A stretch of 64,000 nt of DNA from Bradyrhizobium sp. JYMT SZCCT0428 (GCF_018131075.1 NZ_JAFCLS010000007.1:185672-249671); one strand, 5' to 3'. Shown: positions 18,072 to 25,603, counted from the stretch's first letter. A program made the numbers and translations. Notes: generated by a model from the letters alone, not told the origin.

Positions 18072-19106
18072 ATGTCCGGCTCCAAGAAGCGACCCATCAT
18101 CTTTCCCGTTATCGCGTTGCTGGCCCTGCTGTTCGCGAGCGGCGATCCGGCGCGGGCTCAGACCCTGAACGCCGTCAAGGAGCGCGGCACGCTGAATTGC
18201 GGTGTCGGCCAGGGACTGCTCGGCTTTTCCAGCATGGACGACAAGAACGCCTGGAGCGGCTTTGACGTCGATATCTGCCGCGCCGTGGCGGCGGCGATCT
18301 TCGGCGACCCTGCAAAAGTGACGTTCACGCCACTCGATGCCGCCACGCGCTTTTCCGCGCTGCAGTCGAAGACGATCGACGTGCTGTCGCGCAATTCGAC
18401 CTGGACGATGTCGCGGGAAAGTTCGCTCGGCCTGATGTTTGCCGGCGTCGCCTATTACGACGGCCAGGGCTTTCTGCTGCGCCGCGATGCCAAAATCGAC
18501 ACCGCGCTGCAGCTCGGCGGCAAGACCGTGTGCACCCAGACCGGCACCACGACCGAGCTGAATCTGGCGGACTATTTCCGCGCCAACGACATGCCGCTCA
18601 AGGTGCTGGCGCTCGCCACCGCCGAGGAAAGCCTCAAGGCCTATGACGATCGCAAATGCGACGTGCTGACCAGCGACGTCTCGCAGCTCTACGCCGAGCG
18701 TCTAAAACTCTCTGCGCCCGACAGCCACATCATCCTGCCGGAAGTGATTTCAAAGGAGCCGCTGGGACCCGCGGTGCGGCAAGGCGACGACCAATGGTTC
18801 AACCTGGTCAAGTGGACACTCTATTCATTGATCAATGCCGAGGAGCTTGGCGTCAAACAGGCTGGCATCGACGATGCGGTGAAATCGGCCAATCCCAATA
18901 TCAGGCGCCTGGTCGGCACCGAGGGCGAATTCGGCGCGCAGTTGGGCGTTGCCAATGACTGGGCCGCGCGCGCCGTCCGGGCCGTCGGCAATTACGGCGA
19001 GATCTATGAGAGAAACGTCGGCACGCAGTCGAAACTCAGCATTCCGCGCGGGCTGAATGCGCTCTGGACCCAGGGCGGCATCCAGTACGCGCCTCCCGTC
19101 AGATAG
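18072..19106 (+). CDS. Amino acid ABC transporter substrate-binding protein (AapJ-like)
   Basis: A periplasmic binding protein of the general L-amino-acid type. A signal peptide (FPVIALLALLFASGDPARAQ) precedes LNAVKERGTLNCGVGQGLLG, the SGFDVDICRAVAAAIFGD segment and the hinge motif LGGKTVCTQTGTTTELNL. The C-terminus has SIPRGLNALWTQGGIQYAPP as in AapJ. ATG 18072 follows GGGGAAAA. No permease or ATPase genes follow, so it is an orphan component that must share a transporter encoded elsewhere, or act as a sensor. Confidence 0.92.
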   Translation: MSGSKKRPIIFPVIALLALLFASGDPARAQTLNAVKERGTLNCGVGQGLLGFSSMDDKNAWSGFDVDICRAVAAAIFGDPAKVTFTPLDAATRFSALQSKTIDVLSRNSTWTMSRESSLGLMFAGVAYYDGQGFLLRRDAKIDTALQLGGKTVCTQTGTTTELNLADYFRANDMPLKVLALATAEESLKAYDDRKCDVLTSDVSQLYAERLKLSAPDSHIILPEVISKEPLGPAVRQGDDQWFNLVKWTLYSLINAEELGVKQAGIDDAVKSANPNIRRLVGTEGEFGAQLGVANDWAARAVRAVGNYGEIYERNVGTQSKLSIPRGLNALWTQGGIQYAPPVR

Positions 19107-19124
19107 TTCTTCAGGGGTCAGGCC

Positions 19125-20021
19125 ATGACCGTGGATTATTATGCATTGCTGACCAAGGCCGTTGCCGGCAATGACACCCTCGGCCGCGACAAGATCTACA
19201 AGGACGCCTATGACCTCATTACGAGGTCGTCCCACCTCACCCGCGAGGCCGCCGCCTCAAATGTCGCCGCACTCGAAGCCGCGATCCGGCGGATCGAGGA
19301 TGAGGTCGCCGTCGAGGAAGGCCGCGACGCCGCTCAAATCAACGAAGTGTTGTCGGAGGGCGCGAACTGGAAGCCATGGGCCTTCGGCGCCGGTGCGCTT
19401 GCACTCGCTATCGCTTTGTCGGCTCTGGTCTATGGCTATGTCGTCACCAAAGGCCCGGTCGTCGTCGCCACCAGCGTGACGGCGCCACCCCCAGCGAAAG
19501 CGGCGCGCGCCCGCGAAGACGTCGTGATGGCGGACCTGAAGGCCGGCGAAGACGGCGGCTCCACCGGCGAAGGCCTGCCGTTTTCGCTGCAGCGGCAAGT
19601 GGTGTTTTACCGCACCACCGTGGTTCCCGGCTCGATCGTGATCGACCGGGAAAACCGCTTTCTCTATCTGATCGATTCCAACAATTCCGCGCGCCGCTAC
19701 GGCATCGGGATTGCGCAGGAATGCCTCAAGGGCGGCAGCTTCTTCCGCGTCACCAACAAGCTCGAATGGCCCGACTGGCGCTCTTCCGCGCAAAACGCCC
19801 GGGATGCCGACGCATTGGCCGCCTCCGCCGGCCGTCCCGGCAGCCCGCTGGGCGCCCGCGCGCTGCTATTGGACAAGCCCGGGCTGCTGATCCACGGCAC
19901 CAACTCGCCCAAGACCATCGGCCACCTCGTCGCCTCCGGATGCATCCGGCTCGTCAATGACGACGTCGAGGATCTGTACCGCCGGGTTTCGCTGGAAACG
20001 CGGGTGGTGTTTGTGAGCTAG
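19125..20021 (+). CDS. Membrane-anchored L,D-transpeptidase (YkuD domain)
   Basis: A 298-residue protein: a cytoplasmic helical N-terminal domain of about 85 residues (VDYYALLTKAVAGNDTLGRD), one membrane helix (FGAGALALAIALSALVYGYV, about 86-106), a linker and a C-terminal YkuD domain with HGTNSPKTIG near 256 and ASGCIRLVND near 270. Catalytic Cys and His are intact. The signal-anchor layout differs from the secreted transpeptidase at 2944-3696. It starts 18 bp after the orphan binding-protein gene, so the two are probably co-transcribed. Confidence 0.93.
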   Translation: MTVDYYALLTKAVAGNDTLGRDKIYKDAYDLITRSSHLTREAAASNVAALEAAIRRIEDEVAVEEGRDAAQINEVLSEGANWKPWAFGAGALALAIALSALVYGYVVTKGPVVVATSVTAPPPAKAARAREDVVMADLKAGEDGGSTGEGLPFSLQRQVVFYRTTVVPGSIVIDRENRFLYLIDSNNSARRYGIGIAQECLKGGSFFRVTNKLEWPDWRSSAQNARDADALAASAGRPGSPLGARALLLDKPGLLIHGTNSPKTIGHLVASGCIRLVNDDVEDLYRRVSLETRVVFVS

Positions 20022-20062
20022 GGGCTGGCAGGTGCGCTGACGGCGGGCGCCAATACTCCGGC

Positions 20063-20078
20063 TGTGACGGTCATCACA
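20063..20078. promoter_or_regulatory. CRP-type operator upstream of the first double-glycine peptide gene
   Basis: TGTGACGGTCATCACA fits the TGTGA-N6-TCACA consensus of CRP-family regulators with both half-sites perfect. It ends 80 bp before the start codon of the peptide gene at 20159. A similar site lies 79 bp upstream of the second peptide gene at 22485. Confidence 0.7.
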
Positions 20079-20158
20079 GCCATCGAGACCTATCGCGCTT
20101 ACTCCTGCCCTGACGGATGGCGGGAATAGTCCCTTCACCGGCGACAGGAGGGACTAAG

Positions 20159-20317
20159 ATGGAACAGCTGAACAAAAAAGCCGACGAACTGACCATCGAC
20201 GAACTCGATGCGGCTTCGGGCGGCGCCCTCTACCAGCCGCTCATCGTGGTTGCGATTGCCGCCGCGGTTGCGATCCGCACGGGCATCGAGTCGCTGGTTC
20301 ACAAGATTACCCGTTGA
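20159..20317 (+). CDS. Bacteriocin-like peptide with a double-glycine leader
   Basis: A 52-residue precursor. The leader (residues 1-22) ends ELTIDELDAASGG, a classic double-glycine processing site for C39-peptidase ABC exporters. The 30-residue mature part (ALYQPLIVVAIAAAVAIRTG and a basic end, HKITR) is hydrophobic and amphipathic, as in class II bacteriocins or signalling peptides. ATG has a GGAGGG site five bases upstream. No C39 exporter or immunity gene is seen within the window. The leader matches that of the gene at 22261-22485 at 11 of 13 positions. Confidence 0.75.
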   Translation: MEQLNKKADELTIDELDAASGGALYQPLIVVAIAAAVAIRTGIESLVHKITR

Positions 20318-20404
20318 GAGTCCTGCAAGCGTCTTGCGGAGATTGTTCAATTTTCTCGCAATGCGTTTGCAGCCTTTGACAGAACGGACATCTGAATAAA
20401 GCAT

Positions 20405-20422
20405 CGCGGGCAACCGCCCGCG
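20405..20422. terminator. Hairpin between convergent genes
   Basis: CGCGGGC and GCCCGCG form a perfect 7-bp stem with an AACC loop between the convergent peptide gene (ending 20317) and the gene ending at 20456. There is no T-run, so it is only a possible terminator. Confidence 0.4.
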
Positions 20423-20455
20423 AAACGTCATTGTGCCGACATAAGAGTCTTTGGA

Positions 20456-20992
20456 TTACGCGCGCGGATTAACGACTGTGTACCCGCGCAACGAGCGCGC
20501 GTGAATTCTCGTTGCGCGGCCACCCGAGTTGGCATCGTACGCCATCCACATATCACCTCCGACATGCTGCTCCAGAACGAAGACGTGCCCGCGTCGCGCG
20601 GCAACCATTCCCGGTGCTGGCGCCGTCCGGGGAAACCGCAGCCAGTTGGAGGCAAGATTTAATCCGGGCACGATACGGCCGAACACCCGCATGGATGCGC
20701 CGCAGCCGCAGAAAGAGCGGGGACAGCCGGCTGGGCGCCCGCCGACGATTTGGCCACGCCCACTATTCGCTTCGGCCCTTGTATTGCGAGGCAAAATTGC
20801 CGGCCGTTCCGTGCTCTGCGATTCCCGGCCGTATGCGTTCACACTAACGCGTTGCGTTGGCGAATTCGAAAAGTCGCACGGCATGGTGACGTTGCATCCC
20901 GGTGCTTGACCAACGACGCGGGGCGGACGTGCTTCTGATGCGGATGAAGAAAAGGCAACGAGTACGGACGCAACCAATACTAGTCTCAACAT
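20456..20992 (-). CDS. Small secreted protein with a possible Cys-His-Asn (CHAP-like) core
   Basis: A 178-residue protein with a signal peptide (MLRLVLVASVLVAFSSSASE) and seven or eight residues before the start a GGAG site. The C-terminal half has CPRSFCGCGASMRVFG, then GMVAARRGHVFVLEQHV and MAYDANSGG. The order Cys, GHV, Asn resembles the CHAP-like protein at 9177-9869 (WCARF, GGHVGV, SGNNG), so I suspect a papain-like amidase fold. That is inference. It lies between the two double-glycine peptide genes. Confidence 0.7.
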   Translation of the reverse strand: MLRLVLVASVLVAFSSSASEARPPRVVGQAPGCNVTMPCDFSNSPTQRVSVNAYGRESQSTERPAILPRNTRAEANSGRGQIVGGRPAGCPRSFCGCGASMRVFGRIVPGLNLASNWLRFPRTAPAPGMVAARRGHVFVLEQHVGGDMWMAYDANSGGRATRIHARSLRGYTVVNPRA

Positions 20993-21112
20993 GACAGGGC
21001 TCCGGCATTTGAACCTGCCCTGCGTTCACGTACCCATGATTGTTAGGCGAAAATGCGGTGGCCAACGACCGCTGCTCGGCACTGCGCCCGGGTTAGCCGC
21101 CTGAAAAAGAAT

Positions 21113-21146
21113 GGCCCCAGCGCGGGGGCTGGAGAGCGCTGGGGCC
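21113..21146. terminator. Strong inverted repeat, likely terminator
   Basis: GGCCCCAGCG (21113-21122) pairs perfectly with CGCTGGGGCC (21137-21146), with a 14-base loop. On the minus strand it is followed by ATTCTTTTTC, so it can end the transcript of the two-gene unit at 21313-21835. On the plus strand it is followed by TTCTTG. The rest of the gap between 20993 and 21312 holds only the palindrome at 21219. Confidence 0.6.
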
Positions 21147-21218
21147 TTCTTGAGCGGCGCGGGGGGCGGCCCCGGCGCAGCGCTCGTAAATTACCAAACC
21201 ACATTTACTTCTTGAGGG

Positions 21219-21236
21219 ATGGTCAATATTGACCAT
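21219..21236. promoter_or_regulatory. Perfect 18-bp palindrome, same operator as upstream of the Crp/Fnr gene
   Basis: ATGGTCAATATTGACCAT is a perfect palindrome. Its 16-bp core TGGTCAATATTGACCA recurs exactly at 23516-23531, in front of the crp/fnr-type gene. It lies 227 bp upstream of the secreted-protein gene starting at 20992 on the minus strand. It could control that gene or an unrecognised transcript. Confidence 0.65.
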
Positions 21237-21312
21237 CCTGCCTGTTTGCAACCGTCAAAGATCCGGAATGGTTTAGCGACCGGCCTCATCGAAATTCATC
21301 CCAAGCCTCCCG

Positions 21313-21588
21313 TCAGCTTTCACTCGTCAGATGCTTCAGCATCAGGTTGCACGCTTCCTCGGTCTCCTCGAACGTCGAAAAAGGCGATCCGCCGATCTTG
21401 ATCGCGCCGCTGCCCTGATAAAGCGGACGCCATGACGCCACGTAGCCGGGCCGTCCGTGAAAGCCGGGGCCGGCGCGACTCTCGTGGGTAATCACGAACG
21501 AAAAGCCGTCGCTGCTCGCGCTCCAGATTTCCAGACTATCGACGGCACGGTGGAATTGCAGAGCCATCAGCAGTCGTTCACTAGCCAT
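21313..21588 (-). CDS. Hypothetical protein (91 aa)
   Basis: A soluble protein with no recognised family (MASERLLMALQFHRAVDSLE at the N-terminus, aromatic-rich middle, ending EACNLMLKHLTSES). Its start codon overlaps the stop of the upstream gene by eight bases, so the two genes are translationally coupled. No signal peptide or cysteine motif. Confidence 0.65.
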   Translation of the reverse strand: MASERLLMALQFHRAVDSLEIWSASSDGFSFVITHESRAGPGFHGRPGYVASWRPLYQGSGAIKIGGSPFSTFEETEEACNLMLKHLTSES

Positions 21589-21835
21589 CTTTCATCAAAG
21601 CTCGCCGCCACATGACATCTCTGACCAGAGCCCACAGCGTTTCAGCCTCGGGGTCTTCCGGCAGGACGAAATCAAAGCCCGCCGGTCCGGGATCGGGTAT
21701 TGAGAGCGCATCGCTCTCTGCCCGGTGATGAAATTTCAGCAGCGACAGCTCCCATTCATACGCTCTCACCGAGTTGCCTGTTGGTGGGCCTTGATCACCC
21801 AAGATTTTCATTGCTCCTGAGGGGCGCCGCGTCAT
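21581..21835 (-). CDS. Hypothetical protein (84 aa)
   Basis: A soluble, acidic protein with no recognised family (MTRRPSGAMKILGDQGPPTG at its N-terminus). ATG 21835 has a very strong AGGAGGAG site; an ATG at 21892 in the same frame lacks one. It overlaps the following gene by eight bases, giving a two-gene unit that ends before the hairpin at 21113. Confidence 0.65.
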   Translation of the reverse strand: MTRRPSGAMKILGDQGPPTGNSVRAYEWELSLLKFHHRAESDALSIPDPGPAGFDFVLPEDPEAETLWALVRDVMWRRALMKDG

Positions 21836-22207
21836 CTGCTCCTCCTGCGGACAACCTCTCTTGTGGTGAATTCCGAACTTGCAGTTCGCCATGCTGTTAG
21901 AGACGTCTGGCGGCCGATCACGGGCCTTGCCTCTCCCTGGACTCGATTTCGGAAGCTCCCTTAGCCGAACACCAAAGCGCTAACGAGCGCAACATTCCCT
22001 CGGAGGTAAAGCACTCCCTTCACGGAGTACTCCATTTGCGCCGTTCAGATCACTTGAACGATATATATCCAAGGCAATTAATGATGCGATGTCATTTTCG
22101 CCAACTCGATCCCGGCTGAGCGCGTCGATGTCGCGAGCCGATGCTAACGGGGGCTGCGCCATAAAAGAGCGACGCCTTCTCATGACGTCGCGAAGGCAAG
22201 CGCCAAT
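21836..22207. other. Gene-poor stretch
   Basis: This region has no convincing gene. A minus-strand reading frame at 21980-22183 (67 codons, containing SARDIDALSRDRVGENDIAS) has no ribosome site and no recognised family. The base composition is less GC-rich than the flanks, with TATATATCC near 22065. Promoter elements for the genes at 21835 (minus strand) may lie here. Confidence 0.5.
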
Positions 22208-22246
22208 GCGAGACTGCTGAATCCGAAAACGATCCTACAGTCTCGC
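22208..22246. terminator. Inverted repeat downstream of the second double-glycine peptide gene
   Basis: GCGAGACTG (22208-22216) and CAGTCTCGC (22238-22246) are exact reverse complements with a 21-base loop, starting 15 bp after the stop codon of the minus-strand peptide gene. No T-run follows, so it may stabilise the mRNA end rather than terminate. Confidence 0.5.
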
Positions 22247-22260
22247 CTTGCGCAATCAGC

Positions 22261-22485
22261 TCAAAAGATTGCGCTGATGCAATATCCGATGCCGCCGAGG
22301 AGCGCGCCGCCAATGGCACCCGGTATGGCGCCGATGCCGCCGACCGCCGCGCCGCCCATGCCGCCGGTCACGCCGCCGGCACCCACCGCGACGGCCAGTT
22401 CCTTCCAGAAGCCGCCGGCCGCGGCGTCGAGTTCATCGATCGACAGCTCATGATTGGCTGCATCGTTTTTCGTAACGTTCGTCAT
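22261..22485 (-). CDS. Glycine-rich class II bacteriocin-like peptide with a double-glycine leader
   Basis: A 74-residue precursor. The leader (1-25) ends ELSIDELDAAAGG. The 49-residue mature part (FWKELAVAVGAGGVTGGMGG, then AVGGIGAIPGAIGGALLGG, one Cys near the end) is glycine-rich with GxxxG packing motifs, typical of class II bacteriocins that insert into membranes. GGAG lies eight bases before ATG. Its 5' leader carries a GCGGGAT-C-ATCCCGC hairpin (22513-22527). No dedicated exporter or immunity gene is seen. Confidence 0.82.
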   Translation of the reverse strand: MTNVTKNDAANHELSIDELDAAAGGFWKELAVAVGAGGVTGGMGGAAVGGIGAIPGAIGGALLGGIGYCISAIF

Positions 22486-22564
22486 TCCAGTTCTCCATCC
22501 GTCTGTTGAGGTGCGGGATCATCCCGCAACCACCATCAGGATGTCCGAACGGTTTTGAGAACGC

Positions 22565-22580
22565 CGTGACACGAGTCACG
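22565..22580. promoter_or_regulatory. CRP-type operator upstream of the second double-glycine peptide gene
   Basis: CGTGACACGAGTCACG is a palindrome with six perfect outer pairs and contains GTGA-N6-TCAC. It begins 79 bp before the start codon at 22485 (minus strand), matching the 80-bp distance of the site at 20063-20078 from the first peptide gene. Confidence 0.6.
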
Positions 22581-22778
22581 CATATGGAATTCACCTCGGC
22601 AGTGAAGAGGCTGTTCCGGAAGCGGAACTCTTCGATCGAGAATTTCGGTTCGAGTGACGAAAGGCGAACGCAACAGATCTCACGCCGTCAGCACATCGCA
22701 ACAGAACAGTCCTCGCGACGCTGAGGCTCGCAATGCTGTACGCGAAAGCGACAGGGGCGCTCTTGTACGGGGGACAAC

Positions 22779-23477
22779 CTAGGGGGACGGCTCGTCAGCT
22801 CGCTCCAGCTGAGGCTTTTCGTACAGGACTGCGTTCAGCAAGGAGCGGTGAACCTCGATATTTCCGTTGTAGCTGATCAATCCCAGCTTGCGAAACTTGT
22901 TCAGAAAATAGCTCACCCGCGACCTTGTCGTTCCGATCATTTCCGCCAGGGTTGCTTGATTGATTGAAGCATCGATTGGCGTTGGCTTTCCATCTCTTCC
23001 GAAATTGGCCAACAGAAGAAGCAGACGCGCCAGCCGCTTCTCACTGGAATTGAACAGCTGGTCGATCAAATCCTCTTCAATGCGATTGCTCCGGGTGACC
23101 AGGTAGGTCATGAACAATTCTGCAAATCTGGACTCCCGGCGGAGTGCCGCCAGCATCGCCTTCCGGGTTATCGAAGTGACGAGGCACTCCTCCATCGCCT
23201 TCGCTGTTCCAACCCGAAACTCCTGACCATGCAGACAACCCTCGCCAAAAAACTGTCCGGTTTCCAACAGCCCGACGACAGCTTCCTTGCCTTGCTCGGA
23301 AACAACGGTCACCTTGACCTTGCCCGACTGAATGTAGAAAAGTTTATCGGCCTCTTCGCCTTGGGCGTAGATGATCCGGCCTTTCCGGTACTTCAGTATC
23401 GTCTTTCCGGTCCCGACTTTGGCCAGAAAGGTCTTGGGATCGAACGGTCGCTTTGCAGACTTCACGAGTCCCTCCAT
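22779..23477 (-). CDS. Crp/Fnr family transcriptional regulator
   Basis: A 232-residue regulator: a cyclic-nucleotide-binding beta-barrel (GRIIYAQGEEADKLFYIQSG, GQFFGEGCLHGQ) at about 25-130, a dimer helix, and a C-terminal winged helix with NQATLAEMIGTTRSRVSYFL as the helix-turn-helix at about 180-200. The recognition helix has T-R-S-R-V-S in place of the R-E-T-V-G of E. coli CRP, so its target may differ. No Fnr-type cysteine cluster. A perfect palindrome lies 39 bp upstream of the start, which suggests autoregulation. No good ribosome site precedes ATG 23477. Confidence 0.93.
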   Translation of the reverse strand: MEGLVKSAKRPFDPKTFLAKVGTGKTILKYRKGRIIYAQGEEADKLFYIQSGKVKVTVVSEQGKEAVVGLLETGQFFGEGCLHGQEFRVGTAKAMEECLVTSITRKAMLAALRRESRFAELFMTYLVTRSNRIEEDLIDQLFNSSEKRLARLLLLLANFGRDGKPTPIDASINQATLAEMIGTTRSRVSYFLNKFRKLGLISYNGNIEVHRSLLNAVLYEKPQLERADEPSP

Positions 23478-23515
23478 TGGACCAGCGAAACCTAATTATT
23501 AAGAATCGTGAATTG

Positions 23516-23531
23516 TGGTCAATATTGACCA
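23516..23531. promoter_or_regulatory. Perfect 16-bp palindrome in the crp/fnr-type promoter region
   Basis: TGGTCAATATTGACCA lies 39-54 bp upstream of the start codon of the regulator gene. It is identical to the core of the palindrome at 21219-21236. Autoregulation through this site is inferred from position and symmetry. Confidence 0.7.
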
Positions 23532-23621
23532 GCGGAAACATTTCCAGGGCGAGAAAATCACCCCGTCAGTGTCCGGTGTCCGGCAGGCTGTCGCGCACCA
23601 CCTGATCCAGGGGGGTGCCAC

Positions 23622-23861
23622 ATGCCCGCATCTCATACCTTACCCATCGGCCCGCGCCTCAGCCCCATAGAGCGCCCGCGTTGTCAGCACTGTGAGAGCC
23701 GAACCGACCTGGCCGGCATTGCGCCCGGCCCGGCGGGTTACGAACTCCGCACTTTCGAGTGCTCCAGATGCGGCCGTGTCCAGCAAACCTCGGTGGTCAG
23801 CGACCCCATGGCCGGCGGTGCGGAGGGTTGGCTCAACGGGGAGCTTAAATCGCCGAACTAG
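23622..23861 (+). CDS. Mini zinc-ribbon protein (79 aa)
   Basis: The protein has two CxxC pairs (PRCQHCESRT and FECSRCGRVQ) about 30 residues apart, a zinc-ribbon layout, and nothing else recognisable. A GGGGGG run lies six bases before ATG. The next gene encodes a paralogue with the same layout. It may bind nucleic acid or another protein. Confidence 0.72.
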   Translation: MPASHTLPIGPRLSPIERPRCQHCESRTDLAGIAPGPAGYELRTFECSRCGRVQQTSVVSDPMAGGAEGWLNGELKSPN

Positions 23862-23888
23862 ATTTCGGCAAGCTCCAGGGAGATTGCA

Positions 23889-24101
23889 ATGCCCCCTCAG
23901 ACAGCCAGCTCGATCCCGCGATGCCAACGCTGCACCGGCACGGCCATGGTGCAGCGGATCATGCCTTCGGGGCCTGGGCGGGAGCACTGGACGCTGCACT
24001 GCGAAAACTGCGGTCACGTCGGTCAAGTACAGATCGCATCCAGCCTGGTGCAATCCGAACCAAATGACTGGTTTGCTGGCAATCTATACTCACCGAAATG
24101 A
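23889..24101 (+). CDS. Mini zinc-ribbon protein (70 aa), paralogue of the preceding gene
   Basis: Two CxxC pairs (PRCQRCTGTA and LHCENCGHVG) with spacing like the upstream neighbour, so probably a tandem duplication. GGGAG lies eight bases before ATG. Its stop codon overlaps the start of the next gene (ATGA). Function unknown. Confidence 0.72.
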   Translation: MPPQTASSIPRCQRCTGTAMVQRIMPSGPGREHWTLHCENCGHVGQVQIASSLVQSEPNDWFAGNLYSPK

Positions 24102-24301
24102 GGCCCGGCATGCATCCCAGGAGGAGGGCCTTATTCCTAACGGCGGACCATCTGGAACAGCAGGCGAATGCACGCGCCCGTGAGGCGAAGCAACTGCCTG
24201 AAGGCGAAGCGAAGCTGAATGCGCTGCGTAACGAAGCGCAATTGAGGGCCTATGTCGTCAAGAAGCGCGCGTTCACGCTACAGGCCGCCAAATTGAAATA
24301 A
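24098..24301 (+). CDS. Small basic helical protein (67 aa)
   Basis: A helical, charged protein rich in Ala, Arg, Glu and Lys (ADHLEQQANARAREAKQLPE) with no recognised family. It starts in an ATGA overlap with the zinc-ribbon gene, so it is translationally coupled. It may be an RNA- or protein-binding partner of the zinc-ribbon pair. Confidence 0.6.
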   Translation: MRPGMHPRRRALFLTADHLEQQANARAREAKQLPEGEAKLNALRNEAQLRAYVVKKRAFTLQAAKLK

Positions 24302-24307
24302 GCGGAA

Positions 24308-25495
24308 TCAAAACAGCGGCGGGATCTGCCCCACCTTCAGGGGCCCCAGCAACACCGCGCCGTCGACGAAGCGCAGCGGGAAGCTGCGCGCCTTCTTGCC
24401 TTCAAGCTCGGCTGCGGTGCCGAGCGAATTGATGCCGACGGCGACGCCGACATTGGTGTTCTGCTTGACGACCTTGCCAAGCCCCGGAATCGCCTTGTCG
24501 AGCGCGCCGAACAGATTGGTGAGGTCCTGGCTCTTGACGCCGGGCGCCACGCGATCGAGCGTGGCCTGCGGCACGCCCTGCTCCAGCATCTTGTCGATAC
24601 CCAGCGCCGGGATCACCCGCTCCAGACCCGTGACCGTCATCTGCAGCTCGCCCTCGATCTGCCCCTGCGCATTGAGGCCCAGCGTCCCCGCGGCCACGGC
24701 GACCAGCTCGCCCTGCTGAATCCGCGAGCGCACGATCTCGACCTTGCCGCCCGCGGCCTGCATTTCGCGGAAGCGCTCGGGCCACGGCTTCGGCGAGAAA
24801 TCCTTCAGGCCGCTGAGCTTGGTCTGCACATCGGATTCGAATGGCGTCGCCAGCAGCGGATGCAATTCCTGAATGCTGCCCCCTGATATCTGCAGCGCGG
24901 TCTGGATCACCGGATCTGCGATCGATGACCCCTCCGCAAGCCTGCCGTGCAGTTCAACGCGGTTGGCGCGCGCCAGCGGCGTCTGCACCGGTCCGTTGAC
25001 GCGCTCGATCGAGGGATTGTCGAACACGATCGAGGCGCGCTCCGGAACGGCCGGCAGCCCCGCCACGCTGCTGCGGCCAACGCTCCAGTTCACCTTCAGC
25101 GACGGCGGCTGGCCGCGATCGGCAATCGTCGCCGGCGCCTTGAACTCGGCGATCAGGAGTTTCGGCTGGTAGATCGAGGCGATCACCATGATCTCGCCGA
25201 GCCGCGCCGTGAACGGCGCGCCCGCGCCCGCGGTCTGCGAGACCAGCGTCACGCTGGCGTCCTCGCAGCGGACTTCGAGGCGGAACGGATAGCCGGCGAC
25301 CGAGCGCTTGCCGCAATCATAGATCCGGCCGGCTTTGGCTTCCTGCGCGCGCCACGCATCGGCGCGCACGCCGACCTCGGACGCCGCATAGAACCAGAAA
25401 CCGCTCCAGGCGATGGCTGCAACCACCAGCAGTGCGGGCAAGATAAAAAGGCGCCAAAGCGGGCGCCGGCGCGGCGCAGGGGTAATGTCGGGCAT
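24308..25495 (-). CDS. DUF2125 family protein
   Basis: A 395-residue alphaproteobacterial envelope protein. A signal anchor (LWRLFILPALLVVAAIAWSG) is followed by a large periplasmic region with the family block AGYPFRLEVRCEDASV and a C-terminal LRFVDGAVLLGPLKVGQIPPLF. DUF2125 proteins resemble lipid-binding AsmA-like folds, but function is not established. Single gene. Confidence 0.88.
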   Translation of the reverse strand: MPDITPAPRRRPLWRLFILPALLVVAAIAWSGFWFYAASEVGVRADAWRAQEAKAGRIYDCGKRSVAGYPFRLEVRCEDASVTLVSQTAGAGAPFTARLGEIMVIASIYQPKLLIAEFKAPATIADRGQPPSLKVNWSVGRSSVAGLPAVPERASIVFDNPSIERVNGPVQTPLARANRVELHGRLAEGSSIADPVIQTALQISGGSIQELHPLLATPFESDVQTKLSGLKDFSPKPWPERFREMQAAGGKVEIVRSRIQQGELVAVAAGTLGLNAQGQIEGELQMTVTGLERVIPALGIDKMLEQGVPQATLDRVAPGVKSQDLTNLFGALDKAIPGLGKVVKQNTNVGVAVGINSLGTAAELEGKKARSFPLRFVDGAVLLGPLKVGQIPPLF

Positions 25496-25603
25496 GCGGC
25501 GACCTTTGGCTCATGATTTTGTCAAATGTAAGCGAGTACCGGCCCCGGCAAAAGCCGCTGAATTTGCTTCGCTTCTCCCCTTCTGGTAGCCGTTCCTCGT
25601 TTG

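Noticed and set aside
21980..22183. Possible 67-codon gene on the minus strand
   Set aside because: No ribosome site, no recognised family and no support from neighbours. It is mentioned only as part of the gene-poor stretch.
22506..22724. Plus-strand ORF of 72 codons next to the second peptide gene
   Set aside because: It crosses the CRP-type palindrome and has no ribosome site; more likely promoter DNA.
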